DNA of 64,000 nt. Source: Opitutaceae bacterium TAV5 (GTDB lineage: Bacteria; Verrucomicrobiota; Verrucomicrobiia; Opitutales; Opitutaceae). The stretch is taken from positions 868,001 through 932,000 of the forward strand of contig CP007053.1 in assembly GCA_000242935.3 (NCBI GenBank). The letters are read 5' to 3'. The position numbers were made by a program, and so were the translations under genes. Positions 54,634-63,725 of the stretch are shown here, piece by piece (position 1 is the stretch's first letter; each line of letters opens with the position of its first letter). Below the pieces are notes generated by a model. That model did no database searches. It saw nothing but the letters and a program-made list of their open reading frames with translations, and was not told the DNA's origin.

Positions 54634-54665
54634 AAAAAAACGGCGCCCTGCGAACAGGACGCCGT
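54634..54665 (-). terminator. Rho-independent terminator for mdh
   Basis: On the minus strand ACGGCGTCCTG, a TTCG tetraloop, then CAGGGCGCCGT (54665-54655 and 54650-54640) is followed by TTTTTTT (54640-54634). The 11-base stem has one G-T pair. This is a textbook terminator 44 bases after the mdh stop. Confidence 0.9.
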
Positions 54666-54708
54666 CGTCACTAAAATCAGGATACCCTGTGTATCCGTAT
54701 TCCGGAGA

Positions 54709-55695
54709 TCAGCCGAGCAGCTCGGCGACCATCGCGCGCTCGTCGACGAGCTCCTTGTTGGTCGCGGCGATCTTCTGCTTCGCGAAGTCGTCCAGCGCGT
54801 AGCCGGTGATGATCTCGTAGCTGCCGGGCGTGGTGGTGCGCACGGGAACGCCGGCCCAGACTTCGGGATCGAAGCCGTAGACGCCGTTGCTCTTGACGGC
54901 GACCGAATGGATGGCACCGGGCGTCACCAGCGAGCGGACGTGGTCGACGAGGGCGTTGGCGGCCGAGGCGGCCGAGGACAGGCCGCGGGCGGCGATGATG
55001 GCGGCGCCACGCTTGCCGACCGTCTCGCAGAACGGGCCCTTGAGCCAGGCGTCGTCGCCGATAACCTCGGCGGCGGGCTTGCCGTTGATCGTGGCATGCG
55101 CGAAGGCCGGGAACATGGTCGGGCTGTGGTTGCCGTAGATGAAGATGTCCTTGACCGCGGTGGTGTCCACGCCGGCCTTTTTGGCGAGCTGGGTGCGGGC
55201 GCGGTTCTCGTCGAGGCGGACCATGGCGGTGAAGCGATCGGGAGTGAGGCGCTTCGCCTTGGAGGCGGCGATCATGCAGTTGGTGTTGGCGGGGTTGCCC
55301 ACGACGGCGACGCGGGCGTCATCGGCCGCGACTTCGTCGATGATCTTGCCGGTGCCGGTGAAGATCTTGCCGTTGTCCTTGAGCAGGTCGGCACGCTCCA
55401 TGCCGGGGCCGCGGGGCTTGGCGCCGACGAGCAGCGACCAGTTGGCATCCTTGAAGCCGACTTCGGGCTTGTCGGTGAGGATGATGTTTTTCAGCAGCGG
55501 GAAAGCGCAGTCGTCGAGCTCCATGGCGACGCCTTCGAGAGCCTTCAGGACTTTCTCGACGGGCACTTCGATCAACTGGAGGATGACGGGCTGCTCGGGG
55601 CCAAACATGGCGCCCGAAGCGATGCGGAAGAGGAGCGAGTAGCCGATCTGGCCGGCGGCTCCGGTAACTGCTACGCGGATGGGAGTTTTGCTCAT
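54709..55695 (-). CDS. mdh: Malate dehydrogenase
   Basis: This 328-residue cytosolic enzyme interconverts malate and oxaloacetate with NAD. The dinucleotide motif is [20 protein letters not shown], substrate Arg in [18 protein letters not shown], catalytic Asp/His pair in [13 protein letters not shown] and [16 protein letters not shown]. This is the MDH type with the long [11 protein letters not shown] loop of cytosolic/Thermus-type enzymes rather than the lactate-dehydrogenase-like kind. Followed by a strong terminator; no operon partners. Confidence 0.96.
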   Translation of the reverse strand: MSKTPIRVAVTGAAGQIGYSLLFRIASGAMFGPEQPVILQLIEVPVEKVLKALEGVAMELDDCAFPLLKNIILTDKPEVGFKDANWSLLVGAKPRGPGMERADLLKDNGKIFTGTGKIIDEVAADDARVAVVGNPANTNCMIAASKAKRLTPDRFTAMVRLDENRARTQLAKKAGVDTTAVKDIFIYGNHSPTMFPAFAHATINGKPAAEVIGDDAWLKGPFCETVGKRGAAIIAARGLSSAASAANALVDHVRSLVTPGAIHSVAVKSNGVYGFDPEVWAGVPVRTTTPGSYEIITGYALDDFAKQKIAATNKELVDERAMVAELLG

Positions 55696-55796
55696 AGGTG
55701 GAAAAGAAGAACGGCAAGGCTAGCGGGAAGTCGGGGGGAATGACACGCACGGATTGCGTTTCGGGGCGCAAAAATGGCGGGAATGAACCAAAATCC

Positions 55797-58316
55797 TCAG
55801 CTTTCCCGCATCCAGAGGCCGCAGCCGAGCGGCGGGAGGTAGAGATCCGGCTCCAGGCGGCGGGCGGTGCGGCGCATGGTAGGGCGGAAAAAGTGCTCCT
55901 GGTCGGCGAGCTGTTTCCAGTCCGGCGTGGCCACGTCGTCGCCAAGGCGGAGCGTGACGTCGCGATCGAGCGGGTTGATCGCGAAGAGAAGTTGCGTGGC
56001 TCCCCGGGAGCAGTCGGCGTTGTAGATCACGGCCGCGGCGGTGCTGTGTTCGTCGCGGATGAAGCGGAAAAAACCTTCGCTGGCTCGCGAGAAATGGCGG
56101 AGCAGGCGGCCGGTCTCGCTGCGGCGGAAGGCGATCCAGTCGGCAAAATACGTGTGCGTGGTCGGGAACCGGTAGATGCGGCGGTAGTCGAGGGCGTTGA
56201 TGTCGCCCATCTGGTAGGTGTTGTTGATGCCCTGCTTGGACCGGATAAAATCCTGACCGGCGGAAAGCATGGGGATGCCGATCGACATGAAGAGCACGGC
56301 GGCCATGAGGTGGGTGCGCGCGCGGTCGGCGGCGGTGGGGTGATCGCCGCTGCCGTTGTAGTTTTCCGTGATGGCGTCGATCCAGGTGCGGTCGTCGTGC
56401 GATTCGACGTAGTTGACGGTCTGCGCCGGCCACTTGGCGTAGTACCAGGGCGAGCCCTTGAGAAAATATTCGAAGGTTTCGGAGTTGCTGCCGCCGCGGA
56501 CGTATTCGCGCAGGAAGTTGCGGTATCCGTCGTTCCACGACGCCCAGCCGGTGTCGCGCAGGGCGCCGGCAATGTGGCCGCGGAAGCTCCAGGGCTCGGC
56601 GATGAGGATGATGTCGGGCTTGACGCGCTTGAGGGCGCGCTCGACCTGGCCGAGCACGGGCACGCCGATGAGGTCGGCGAGGTCGAAGCGGAAGCCGTCC
56701 ACGCCGAAGGCCTCGACGAGGTGGGTGCAGCTTTCGATGATGAGGCGCGTGGCCATGGCGGAGCCGGCGCGCAGGTCGTTGCCGCAGCCGCTCCAGTTGG
56801 CGAGTTTGCCCGAGGCGTCCTGCTCGAAGTAGTAGAGCCGGTCGATGAACATGAGGTGCGCGGGCTCGCCGACGTGGTTGTAGACGACGTCGAGGATCAC
56901 GGCGATGCCGCGGCGGTGGAAGGCGGCGACGAGTTCCTGAAACTCCTTCAGGCCGGAGGCGCGCGCCGGGTCGAGCGCGTAGCTGCTGGTCGGCGCGAAG
57001 AAGTTGTTGGTCATGTAGCCCCAGTGGTACTCGGCCGGGGTCTTGTTGTCGGCCTCCTGGACGGGTTGCAATTCGACGCAGTTGACGCCGAGCCTGTGCA
57101 GGTAGAAGTCGGGGGATTCGACCCAGCGGCGCAGGCCGGTGAAGCCGCGGCGTTCGTCGGGGGAGAGGGAAAGCGGGGCGCGCGCGGCGAGGTCGCGCAC
57201 GTGGGCCTCGGCGATGACGAGATCCTGCCAGTCGGGCGTCATGTAATCGCGAATACGCTCTCCGCGACCGAGCCAGGAGCGGTCGATGACGATGGCCGGG
57301 CCGAGCGGGCCGACCGTGGCGAGCGCCCACGGGTCGAGGATGCGGTGAGCCGGGTTGAAGAGGCCGAAGGCATCGCGCGGGCCATCGATCGTATACCAGT
57401 AGTACCAGCCGTGGAGGTTGCCCGTGAGCACGACTTCCCAGACGCCGGCATCGCCGTGGCTGTCGGGACGGCGCTTGAGGACGTAGTCGTGGCAAGCGTC
57501 CTGGCGCTCGAGGTTTTCGCAGATGTGCAGCTCCACGGAGTGGGCGCGGGGGGCGAAGATGCGGAAGGTCGTTTCCTCCTCGCGGACGATCGCGCCGAGG
57601 GGGAGCGTGGTGTGGAGGTTGTAGAAAAACGGACCGGGCATGAGCGGCACGCTGCCGTCGCCCTGCCATTGCACGCTCCAGGACTGCGCCAGGTCGAGAG
57701 GGGCGGGCACGGTGAAACGGAAGAGGTGCCACCCGGTGCGCTCGGGATCGACGGTGCGGTTGTAGTTGCCGAGATCGTCGCGCAGGGCGTTGGGCGCAGT
57801 GGCGGGCACGTCGAACCAGCGGCCGGCGGCGGTCACGAACTTGAAACGGACGAGAGGCTGGCCGGGGGCGGCAAAAAACCGCTCCGCCGGTCCGCTCCAG
57901 ACGAGCAGCGGGAAACCCTCGAAAGTTGCCGGGTGGAGCTCCCACTCGGCCTGGCCGACGGGATTCCAGTGGTTGAAATCGCCGGCGAGGTAAACGGTAT
58001 CGGCCGGAGGCGGCGAATCGCGGTCGTCGCGAAGCCGGGCCGTGCCGGGAATGGGCGGCAGCGTGTCGCCCCGGGGCAGCGGACGGGCATCCTGCGGGAT
58101 GAAGAAGACGATGTCGCCCTTGCGGTTGAGCATGTAGGCGTGGTCGATCCCGAACGTGTAGTCGGGGACGCGCGTCAGCGTGGTGAAGCGTTCTCCGTCA
58201 CCGAGCAGAAGCGGCGGAACGTGGCGCGCGCGCCAGTCGTGAGCGAGTTCGATAATGCCGTGGGTGGGAGATTCCAGCCAGGCTCGGACGATTTTGTTGG
58301 CGCGACTCGTGGACAT
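55797..58316 (-). CDS. GH13 alpha-glucan debranching/pullulanase-type enzyme with CBM48
   Basis: From ATG 58314-58316 the 839-residue protein has two N-terminal beta domains (one CBM48-like: VYLAGDFNHWNPVGQAEWEL; the next with FRIFAPRAHSVELHICENL). The GH13 barrel follows: VILDVVYNHVGEP (region I), DGFRFDLADLIG (nucleophile Asp545), ILIAEPWSFRG (acid/base Glu574) and VESHDDRTW (Asp641). The set and the NHWNP/FNPAHRILDPWA features match pullulanase or isoamylase-like glycogen debranching enzymes. No signal peptide, so it likely works on intracellular glycogen. An upstream frame adds 15 residues without family likeness. Confidence 0.9.
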   Translation of the reverse strand: MSTSRANKIVRAWLESPTHGIIELAHDWRARHVPPLLLGDGERFTTLTRVPDYTFGIDHAYMLNRKGDIVFFIPQDARPLPRGDTLPPIPGTARLRDDRDSPPPADTVYLAGDFNHWNPVGQAEWELHPATFEGFPLLVWSGPAERFFAAPGQPLVRFKFVTAAGRWFDVPATAPNALRDDLGNYNRTVDPERTGWHLFRFTVPAPLDLAQSWSVQWQGDGSVPLMPGPFFYNLHTTLPLGAIVREEETTFRIFAPRAHSVELHICENLERQDACHDYVLKRRPDSHGDAGVWEVVLTGNLHGWYYWYTIDGPRDAFGLFNPAHRILDPWALATVGPLGPAIVIDRSWLGRGERIRDYMTPDWQDLVIAEAHVRDLAARAPLSLSPDERRGFTGLRRWVESPDFYLHRLGVNCVELQPVQEADNKTPAEYHWGYMTNNFFAPTSSYALDPARASGLKEFQELVAAFHRRGIAVILDVVYNHVGEPAHLMFIDRLYYFEQDASGKLANWSGCGNDLRAGSAMATRLIIESCTHLVEAFGVDGFRFDLADLIGVPVLGQVERALKRVKPDIILIAEPWSFRGHIAGALRDTGWASWNDGYRNFLREYVRGGSNSETFEYFLKGSPWYYAKWPAQTVNYVESHDDRTWIDAITENYNGSGDHPTAADRARTHLMAAVLFMSIGIPMLSAGQDFIRSKQGINNTYQMGDINALDYRRIYRFPTTHTYFADWIAFRRSETGRLLRHFSRASEGFFRFIRDEHSTAAAVIYNADCSRGATQLLFAINPLDRDVTLRLGDDVATPDWKQLADQEHFFRPTMRRTARRLEPDLYLPPLGCGLWMRES

Positions 58317-58723
58317 GCAAAGGGGGTGCCCTGCATCCTTCGTGCCGCAAACGGGCTCCACAAGTCACAAGTGCGAAAGTGGGCCAATTGCGAGTGAAGA
58401 CCTTTCCCCCTTGGCCTCCGCTGCACTTCGTCTTCCCGGACATTGTTTACCGTGGTTCATGCCGGGCTGCTGTCTGTCGGGAATGGCAGATACATGAATC
58501 CATAAAATTGTGATTACATAAATTGTTTTATGTAAATGTATTATATAAAGTAAGGTGTTTACCCGACTACCCTGATCCGCGGAATGATGGCAGTCTCCGA
58601 GGCCTGCTGTAAAAATATGCAATCCCTCGTCGTCATTTCAGTCACCGGTATTCCGCCTCCTTATGAGGCGCCATATCCGGTCTGCCGGGCTTTTATGCCC
58701 GAGCGTTATTTGTCCTGCAAATA
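58317..58723. promoter_or_regulatory. Divergent AT-rich promoter region with palindrome TTACATAAA-TTGT-TTTATGTAA (58514-58535)
   Basis: The 407-base spacer separates the leftward GH13 gene from the rightward pilus cluster and contains no supported gene. Its middle (58500-58560) is very AT-rich and holds a perfect nine-base inverted repeat around TTGT. It could control either or both directions. The rest carries no clear hairpins. A TATTATATAAAG-like box follows the palindrome, but no paired -35 box was fixed. Confidence 0.5.
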
Positions 58724-59983
58724 ATGCAACCGGTCGTATCAGCGCTGAACAAATCATCCGGGCTTCCCGCCAAGGGAGGGCCGGCGGTGACGCCTGCGCC
58801 ACGCAACACCGCATCGCCTTTCGGTTCCCGGTCGCCCTTTGCGAATCGTGCCGCCGGTCCGCTCAACAGCCTCGACGAGGCCCTCCAGTTCGGGGAAAGC
58901 CGCAGTGCTTCGGACATCCATTTCATGCTCAACGCCCCTCTCGGGCTCCGGGTAGACGGTGATATCGTCAAGATGAAGGATCTGCCCGTGGGGGAACCCC
59001 TCATCAACGAGGTGCTGGACCTGCTTACGCCCGAGCAACGCAGGCTTTTTCTGGAAGAAGGCCATGCGGCCGACTTCGCCATCAACCGCATCGATCGCGA
59101 CATGCGCTGCCACCTCTACAAGGCCGGCGGCCGGCCCGCGCTCGCGGTGCGTTTCATGCGTTCGAAGATCCCGTCGATGGAGGACGTGATGCTGCCCCCC
59201 GCCTTCCAGGCCATCATCAAGGAAGGCCGCCCCACGGGGCTCATCCTGGTCACCGGTTACACCGGTTCCGGCAAATCCACCACGCTCGCCGCCGCCATCG
59301 ATTACCTCAACCAGCACAACGCCCTCAACATCGTCACTCTCGAGCAGCCGGTCGAATACCGCTACACGCCCGCCAAAAGCCTCATTCACCAGCGCGAGGT
59401 CGGGCGCGATGTGCCCAGCTTCCAGGCCGGCATGGTGGACGCCATGCGCGAGGACCCGGACGTGATCCTGATCGGCGAGCTTCGCGACGCGGAGACGGTC
59501 AAGGCGGCCGTCTCCGCGGCCGAGACCGGTCACCTGGTTTTCGGCACCCTGCACACCCGCAACGCTTCCGGCACGATCAGCCGTATCTTCGACGTCGTCC
59601 CGGCCGACGAGCGCGACCAGATCCGCACGATGGTGGCCTCGTCGCTGCTTTCGGTGCTCTGCCAGCGGCTGGTCCCGCGCATGAACGGCGGGCGCGTCGC
59701 CGCCTTCGAACTTCTGCTCAACTGTCCCGCCGTCGCCGGCGCCATCCGCGAGAACAAGCCCGGCCAGGTCGGCAACGAAATCGCCGTCAAGAAGGACATG
59801 GGCATGATCGATTTCGACACCTGCCTGGTCGATTACGTCCGCAAGAAACTCATCACGCCCGAGACGGCGATCGAAAGCTCCGACCGCCCGGACGAGATCC
59901 GCCGCCGCCTCGGCATGGCCATCCGCAGACCCGGCGCGGGGGCTCCCGGCGCCGCTCCCGCCGCTGGCGGGCGCGCCCCCTGA
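58724..59983 (+). CDS. pilT: PilT-type ATPase (pilus retraction/secretion)
   Basis: This 419-residue hexameric ATPase has an N-terminal PAS-like domain (about 45-140; SASDIHFMLNAPLGLRVDGD). The core has Walker A VTGYTGSGKSTTLAAAI, the Asp box IVTLEQPVEYRY, the Walker B-type ILIGELRDAETVKAAV and the His box LVFGTLHTRNASGTI. This matches PilT, which retracts type IV pili. The C-terminal Pro/Ala/Gly tail is unusual. It begins a run pilT, secretin, pilB-like, pilin with short gaps, so the cluster is probably one operon. Confidence 0.9.
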   Translation: MQPVVSALNKSSGLPAKGGPAVTPAPRNTASPFGSRSPFANRAAGPLNSLDEALQFGESRSASDIHFMLNAPLGLRVDGDIVKMKDLPVGEPLINEVLDLLTPEQRRLFLEEGHAADFAINRIDRDMRCHLYKAGGRPALAVRFMRSKIPSMEDVMLPPAFQAIIKEGRPTGLILVTGYTGSGKSTTLAAAIDYLNQHNALNIVTLEQPVEYRYTPAKSLIHQREVGRDVPSFQAGMVDAMREDPDVILIGELRDAETVKAAVSAAETGHLVFGTLHTRNASGTISRIFDVVPADERDQIRTMVASSLLSVLCQRLVPRMNGGRVAAFELLLNCPAVAGAIRENKPGQVGNEIAVKKDMGMIDFDTCLVDYVRKKLITPETAIESSDRPDEIRRRLGMAIRRPGAGAPGAAPAAGGRAP

Positions 59984-60085
59984 GTCGCCTCTTCGTTTCC
60001 GCCACCACGACCGCCGTTGCTTCCCGTCCCGCCATGATCCGCAGCTCCATGCCACACCGTCCGCCCGAACCCACTCCCTGACAAA

Positions 60086-61798
60086 ATGCGTTCCTCCGTC
60101 CGTCAATCCGCCTCTTCTTCCCGGCGCGTTTTTCTCGCCATCGCCGCCACCGTGTCGGTCGCATGCGGCGTGGCGAAGCCGGCGAGTGCGCAGCCGACGA
60201 CGATTTCCGCCCGGACGGTTCCGGCGGCCGCTTCCTCTCCGGGTTTTTCGCCGGCCGAGATCCTCATGCGCCGCGTCCCCTATTTCAGCCAGGACAAGCA
60301 GCCGATCGCCGACGTCATGCAGGCCCTGGGACGCGCCTACGGCATCAGCGTGCTTTGCGAAAAAGACCTGAAGGCCGACATCCAGGCCGAATTTCACAAC
60401 ATGACCCTGCAAGGCATTCTCGATGCCATCTGCACCAACGAGGGCTTTTACTGGGATCTGGAAGAGTCCGGATATATTTTTGTCCGCCGGCACAAAACGA
60501 TCGTCTACCAGATCGAATACCCGCTGCTGGACCGCCACGGAAAGACCTCCGCCAGCATCAGCCTCGGGCAGAACAGTGTCGATGGTGACGACAGCGGAGG
60601 AGGCGGCGGAGGCAGCAGCGGCAAGGACAACGATACGGCGACCATCAGCCTGGATTCGACCACCGACAGCAAGTTCTGGAACGATCTGCAGAGCAACCTC
60701 AACAGCCTGAAGGCCGGTCCCGACGAGAGTTTCCTCTTCGACAAGTTTTCCGGCACGCTTGTCGCCACCGCCTCGCGCGACACCCACCACCGCCTTTCCC
60801 GCTACCTGGCCACGCTCAACGCCCGCATCGGACAACAGGTCGAGATTCTCGGCAAACTCGTCGAGGTGCAGCTCGATGACCAGAACAAGCTGGGCGTCGA
60901 CTGGTCGCTGGCCAAGACCTCCATCGCCGGCAACAACGGCAGTATGGAATTCCTCGGCTCCACCAACGTCGAGGATGCGCTGGGAGGCCTCACTTTCGCC
61001 GACGACACCATCGTCGGCACCATCGCCATGGGCAAGGTGAGCGCCGTTCTCCACGCGCTTTCCCAGCAGGGCAATCTCAACGCCGTGACGGCCCCGCGGC
61101 TGGTCACGCTCAACAACCAGACCGCCTTCATCAAGGATACCGAAGACCGTCCCTTTTTCCGCCGCACCTCGTCGTATTCGCGATATGACTACGGTTCCGG
61201 ATCGGGAAGCGCGCCCTCGTACGAATCCAACGAATACGAAATCGACAGCGTCTCGATCGGCACGATCGTCGCCATCACTCCGCACATCGCCGACAATGGC
61301 GACATCACCCTCGACATCACCCCGGCCATCACGCGCCTGAAGGAGGAGCGGACCTCGCCGGACAAGGCATCCAACGCCCCGGCCCTGTACGTCAAGATGG
61401 CCTCCACCATCGTCCGGCTCCGTTCCGGAGAGACGGCGATCATCGGCGGCATTCTCACCGATTCCGAAATCTCCCGGACGCGCTCCATCCCCGGCCTGGG
61501 ATCGCTTCCCCTCCTCGGGCGCCTGTTCCGGACGGAAGCCGTGGCCAAGCAGAAAAGCGAACTGGTGATCTTTCTGACGCCGCGCATTCTCCAGCCCGGG
61601 CGCTCTCTCACACATGCGGGCAGCAGGGAAGCGTTCGAGCTCAGCCGTTACGGTCAGCTCAACCACCCGTATCCGGCCGCCGGCGCCTCTGCCGCCCCGG
61701 CGTTGCCGGCAGCGCATCTGCTCCCCTCGCCGCCGCGCGCCATCTCCGCCGGCAGCGGAGTCTCCCGTCCCGTGGAGGTCATCTCCGTCTTCGACTGA
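60086..61798 (+). CDS. Secretin (PilQ/GspD-type outer-membrane channel)
   Basis: This 570-residue protein has a signal peptide (ending ASA). A short N-domain, STN-like, spans about 60-130 (ISVLCEKDLKADIQAEFHNM, TLQGILDAICTNEGFYWDLE). A Gly/Ser linker near 168-180 is followed by a ring-building region (ASRDTHHRLSRYLATLNARI) and the secretin core: VTAPRLVTLNNQTAFI, ITLDITPAITRLKE, SGETAIIGGILTDS and IPGLGSLPLLGRLFR. N-domains are few, as in MshL-like and PilQ-like proteins. It forms the pore for pilus or secreted substrate passage. The Ala/Pro-rich C-terminus is unusual. Confidence 0.9.
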   Translation: MRSSVRQSASSSRRVFLAIAATVSVACGVAKPASAQPTTISARTVPAAASSPGFSPAEILMRRVPYFSQDKQPIADVMQALGRAYGISVLCEKDLKADIQAEFHNMTLQGILDAICTNEGFYWDLEESGYIFVRRHKTIVYQIEYPLLDRHGKTSASISLGQNSVDGDDSGGGGGGSSGKDNDTATISLDSTTDSKFWNDLQSNLNSLKAGPDESFLFDKFSGTLVATASRDTHHRLSRYLATLNARIGQQVEILGKLVEVQLDDQNKLGVDWSLAKTSIAGNNGSMEFLGSTNVEDALGGLTFADDTIVGTIAMGKVSAVLHALSQQGNLNAVTAPRLVTLNNQTAFIKDTEDRPFFRRTSSYSRYDYGSGSGSAPSYESNEYEIDSVSIGTIVAITPHIADNGDITLDITPAITRLKEERTSPDKASNAPALYVKMASTIVRLRSGETAIIGGILTDSEISRTRSIPGLGSLPLLGRLFRTEAVAKQKSELVIFLTPRILQPGRSLTHAGSREAFELSRYGQLNHPYPAAGASAAPALPAAHLLPSPPRAISAGSGVSRPVEVISVFD

Positions 61799-61840
61799 AC
61801 CCGCAGCCGCACAACCCGCCTTATTGACGCATTCCGATCG

Positions 61841-63724
61841 ATGAACCCTGTCACTCCCAGAAACGCCGCGGCTTCGACCGCCCCCCGACCCGGGACGCTT
61901 GCTCCCGCGGCCAGGGCTGACGTGTCTGCGACGGGCAAGGGTAACCCCGATTCCGGGCGCGGCGTCCGCCCGCCGGCATCCGCGGACCCGGTGGCTGTCG
62001 CACCGGTCCGGCCGGGAGCGCCGGCAACCGGAGGCGGAACGCCCGGCCGTTTCGAAAGCGATTTTCTCTGGATGCCGGAAGCTCTCCGCAAACGGCACAT
62101 CGGCGAGTCGAGCATCAAACTCGCCACCGAGTACTACAACCAGCGCGGCCGCCGCATGAGTTTCGGCGCCGTGCTGGTCGAGCTGGGCATCGTCACCCCG
62201 ACCAACCTCACCCAGCTCATCGCCTCCCATCACGGACTGCCCACGACCAGCCTGGCCAACATCCGCATCCCGGCCGACGTCACCCGGATCATCCCGCCGA
62301 CCATCGCCCGCCGCTTCCGGGTGGTCGTCCTGCGGCGCACGGGCAACAAGGTGGCCCTGGCGGTCAGCGATCCCTCCATTCCCGGCTTTTCGGAAGTCAT
62401 CTCCATCCTCACGCGTCACGGCATCAACGAGATCGATTACCACATCGCGGCCGATGCGGAGGTCCTCGCCAAACTTGACGAACTCTTCGCAACCAAGGCC
62501 GATGTTTCCGATCCCGGCCGTTTCTTCGACCTGCTCGTCACCGACGCCGTCAACATGGGCGTTTCCGACATTCACGTCGTACCCGAAGAAACGCTGACCC
62601 AGATCAAGTTCCGCATCGACGGCGTCATTCACCCTTACCGCGTCGTCGACGGCGCCGTGCGCGAATCCATCGCCGCCCGCATCAAGATGAAGGGCAACCT
62701 CGACATCGCCCTGAAACACATCCCCCAGGACGGCCGCGCCAAGCTCGTCCTCGCCGGCAAGAAAATCAATCTGCGTTTCTCCTCCCTGCCCACGCTCTTC
62801 GGCGAGAGCATCGTCATCCGTATCCTCGACCAGTCCAAAGGCATCGTGCCGCTGGAAAGGCTCGGCATGCTCGACGACACCAAGGCGGCCATCCTCGCGG
62901 CGGCCAACGCTCCCTTCGGCTTCACCTACTTCGTCGGCCCCACCGGCTCCGGCAAGACGACTTCACTCTACTCCATCATCAACACCCTCGACGTCACCAA
63001 CTACACCATGATGACGCTCGAGGACCCCATCGAGTACGAGTTCCGCAACATCCGGCAGACCGAAGTCACCGAGTCGCTCACCTTCGGCCTCGGCCTCCGC
63101 TCCCTGCTCCGCCAGGACCCCGACTACATCCTCGTCGGCGAGACGCGCGACAAGGAGACGGCCGAGCTCTCCATGCGCGCCGCGCTCACCGGCCACACCG
63201 GTTTTTCCACCCTTCACGCCAACACCGCGCTCGGCGGCATCGCCCGCCTCATCGATATCGGGGTGGAGCCGAGCATCATCATCGGCGCGGTCAATCTCTT
63301 CGTCTCCCAGCGCCTCATCCGCCGCCTTTGCGAGTGCAAGGAACCGCACCCGCAGAGCGCCGCGCTGGCCGAAATCCACGGCATCCGGCTCGAGCCGGGC
63401 CAGAGCCTCTGGCGCCCCAGGCCGGGCGGCTGCCCGAAATGCAACGGCAACGGCTACAAGGGCCGCGTCGGCCTCTACGAATGCCGCCCGGTCGAGCCCT
63501 TCGCCGACGTGATCGTGCGGCTGGGCAAGGACGCCCTCCGCGAGTGCGAGGCACTCGCCCGAAAACTTTGCGCAACCGAAACTGAACAAACGGGAAGTTC
63601 GATTTTCCGCACCCTGCGACAGGACGGCTTCATCAAGGCCGCCCAGGGGCAGACTTCCATCGAGGAAGTGATCGCGCAAACGGAGTCGGAAGACCCCGGT
63701 CCCGGAACAACACAACAAAGATAA
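61841..63724 (+). CDS. GspE/PilB-type assembly ATPase
   Basis: This 627-residue protein has an MshEN-like N-domain (about 85-215; LGIVTPTNLTQLIASHHGLP), a PAS-like domain (SDIHVVPEETLTQIKFRIDG) and the ATPase core: VGPTGSGKTTSLYSIINTLD (Walker A), MMTLEDPIEYEF (Asp box), ILVGETRDKETAELS (Walker B) and GFSTLHANTALGG (His box). A zinc-type Cys cluster CECKEP and CPKCNGNGYKG is present, typical of GspE/PilB. It powers pilus or pseudopilus assembly. The first 70 residues are a Pro/Ala/Gly-rich extension unlike E. coli GspE. Ends one base before the pilin gene. Confidence 0.92.
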   Translation: MNPVTPRNAAASTAPRPGTLAPAARADVSATGKGNPDSGRGVRPPASADPVAVAPVRPGAPATGGGTPGRFESDFLWMPEALRKRHIGESSIKLATEYYNQRGRRMSFGAVLVELGIVTPTNLTQLIASHHGLPTTSLANIRIPADVTRIIPPTIARRFRVVVLRRTGNKVALAVSDPSIPGFSEVISILTRHGINEIDYHIAADAEVLAKLDELFATKADVSDPGRFFDLLVTDAVNMGVSDIHVVPEETLTQIKFRIDGVIHPYRVVDGAVRESIAARIKMKGNLDIALKHIPQDGRAKLVLAGKKINLRFSSLPTLFGESIVIRILDQSKGIVPLERLGMLDDTKAAILAAANAPFGFTYFVGPTGSGKTTSLYSIINTLDVTNYTMMTLEDPIEYEFRNIRQTEVTESLTFGLGLRSLLRQDPDYILVGETRDKETAELSMRAALTGHTGFSTLHANTALGGIARLIDIGVEPSIIIGAVNLFVSQRLIRRLCECKEPHPQSAALAEIHGIRLEPGQSLWRPRPGGCPKCNGNGYKGRVGLYECRPVEPFADVIVRLGKDALRECEALARKLCATETEQTGSSIFRTLRQDGFIKAAQGQTSIEEVIAQTESEDPGPGTTQQR

Positions 63725-63725
63725 A

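Noticed and set aside
58754-62719. A 1321-codon open frame on the minus strand
   Set aside because: It is antisense to pilT, the secretin and the PilB-like gene, all with clear motifs. The translation is rich in Gly, Asp, Arg and Val with no domain pattern.
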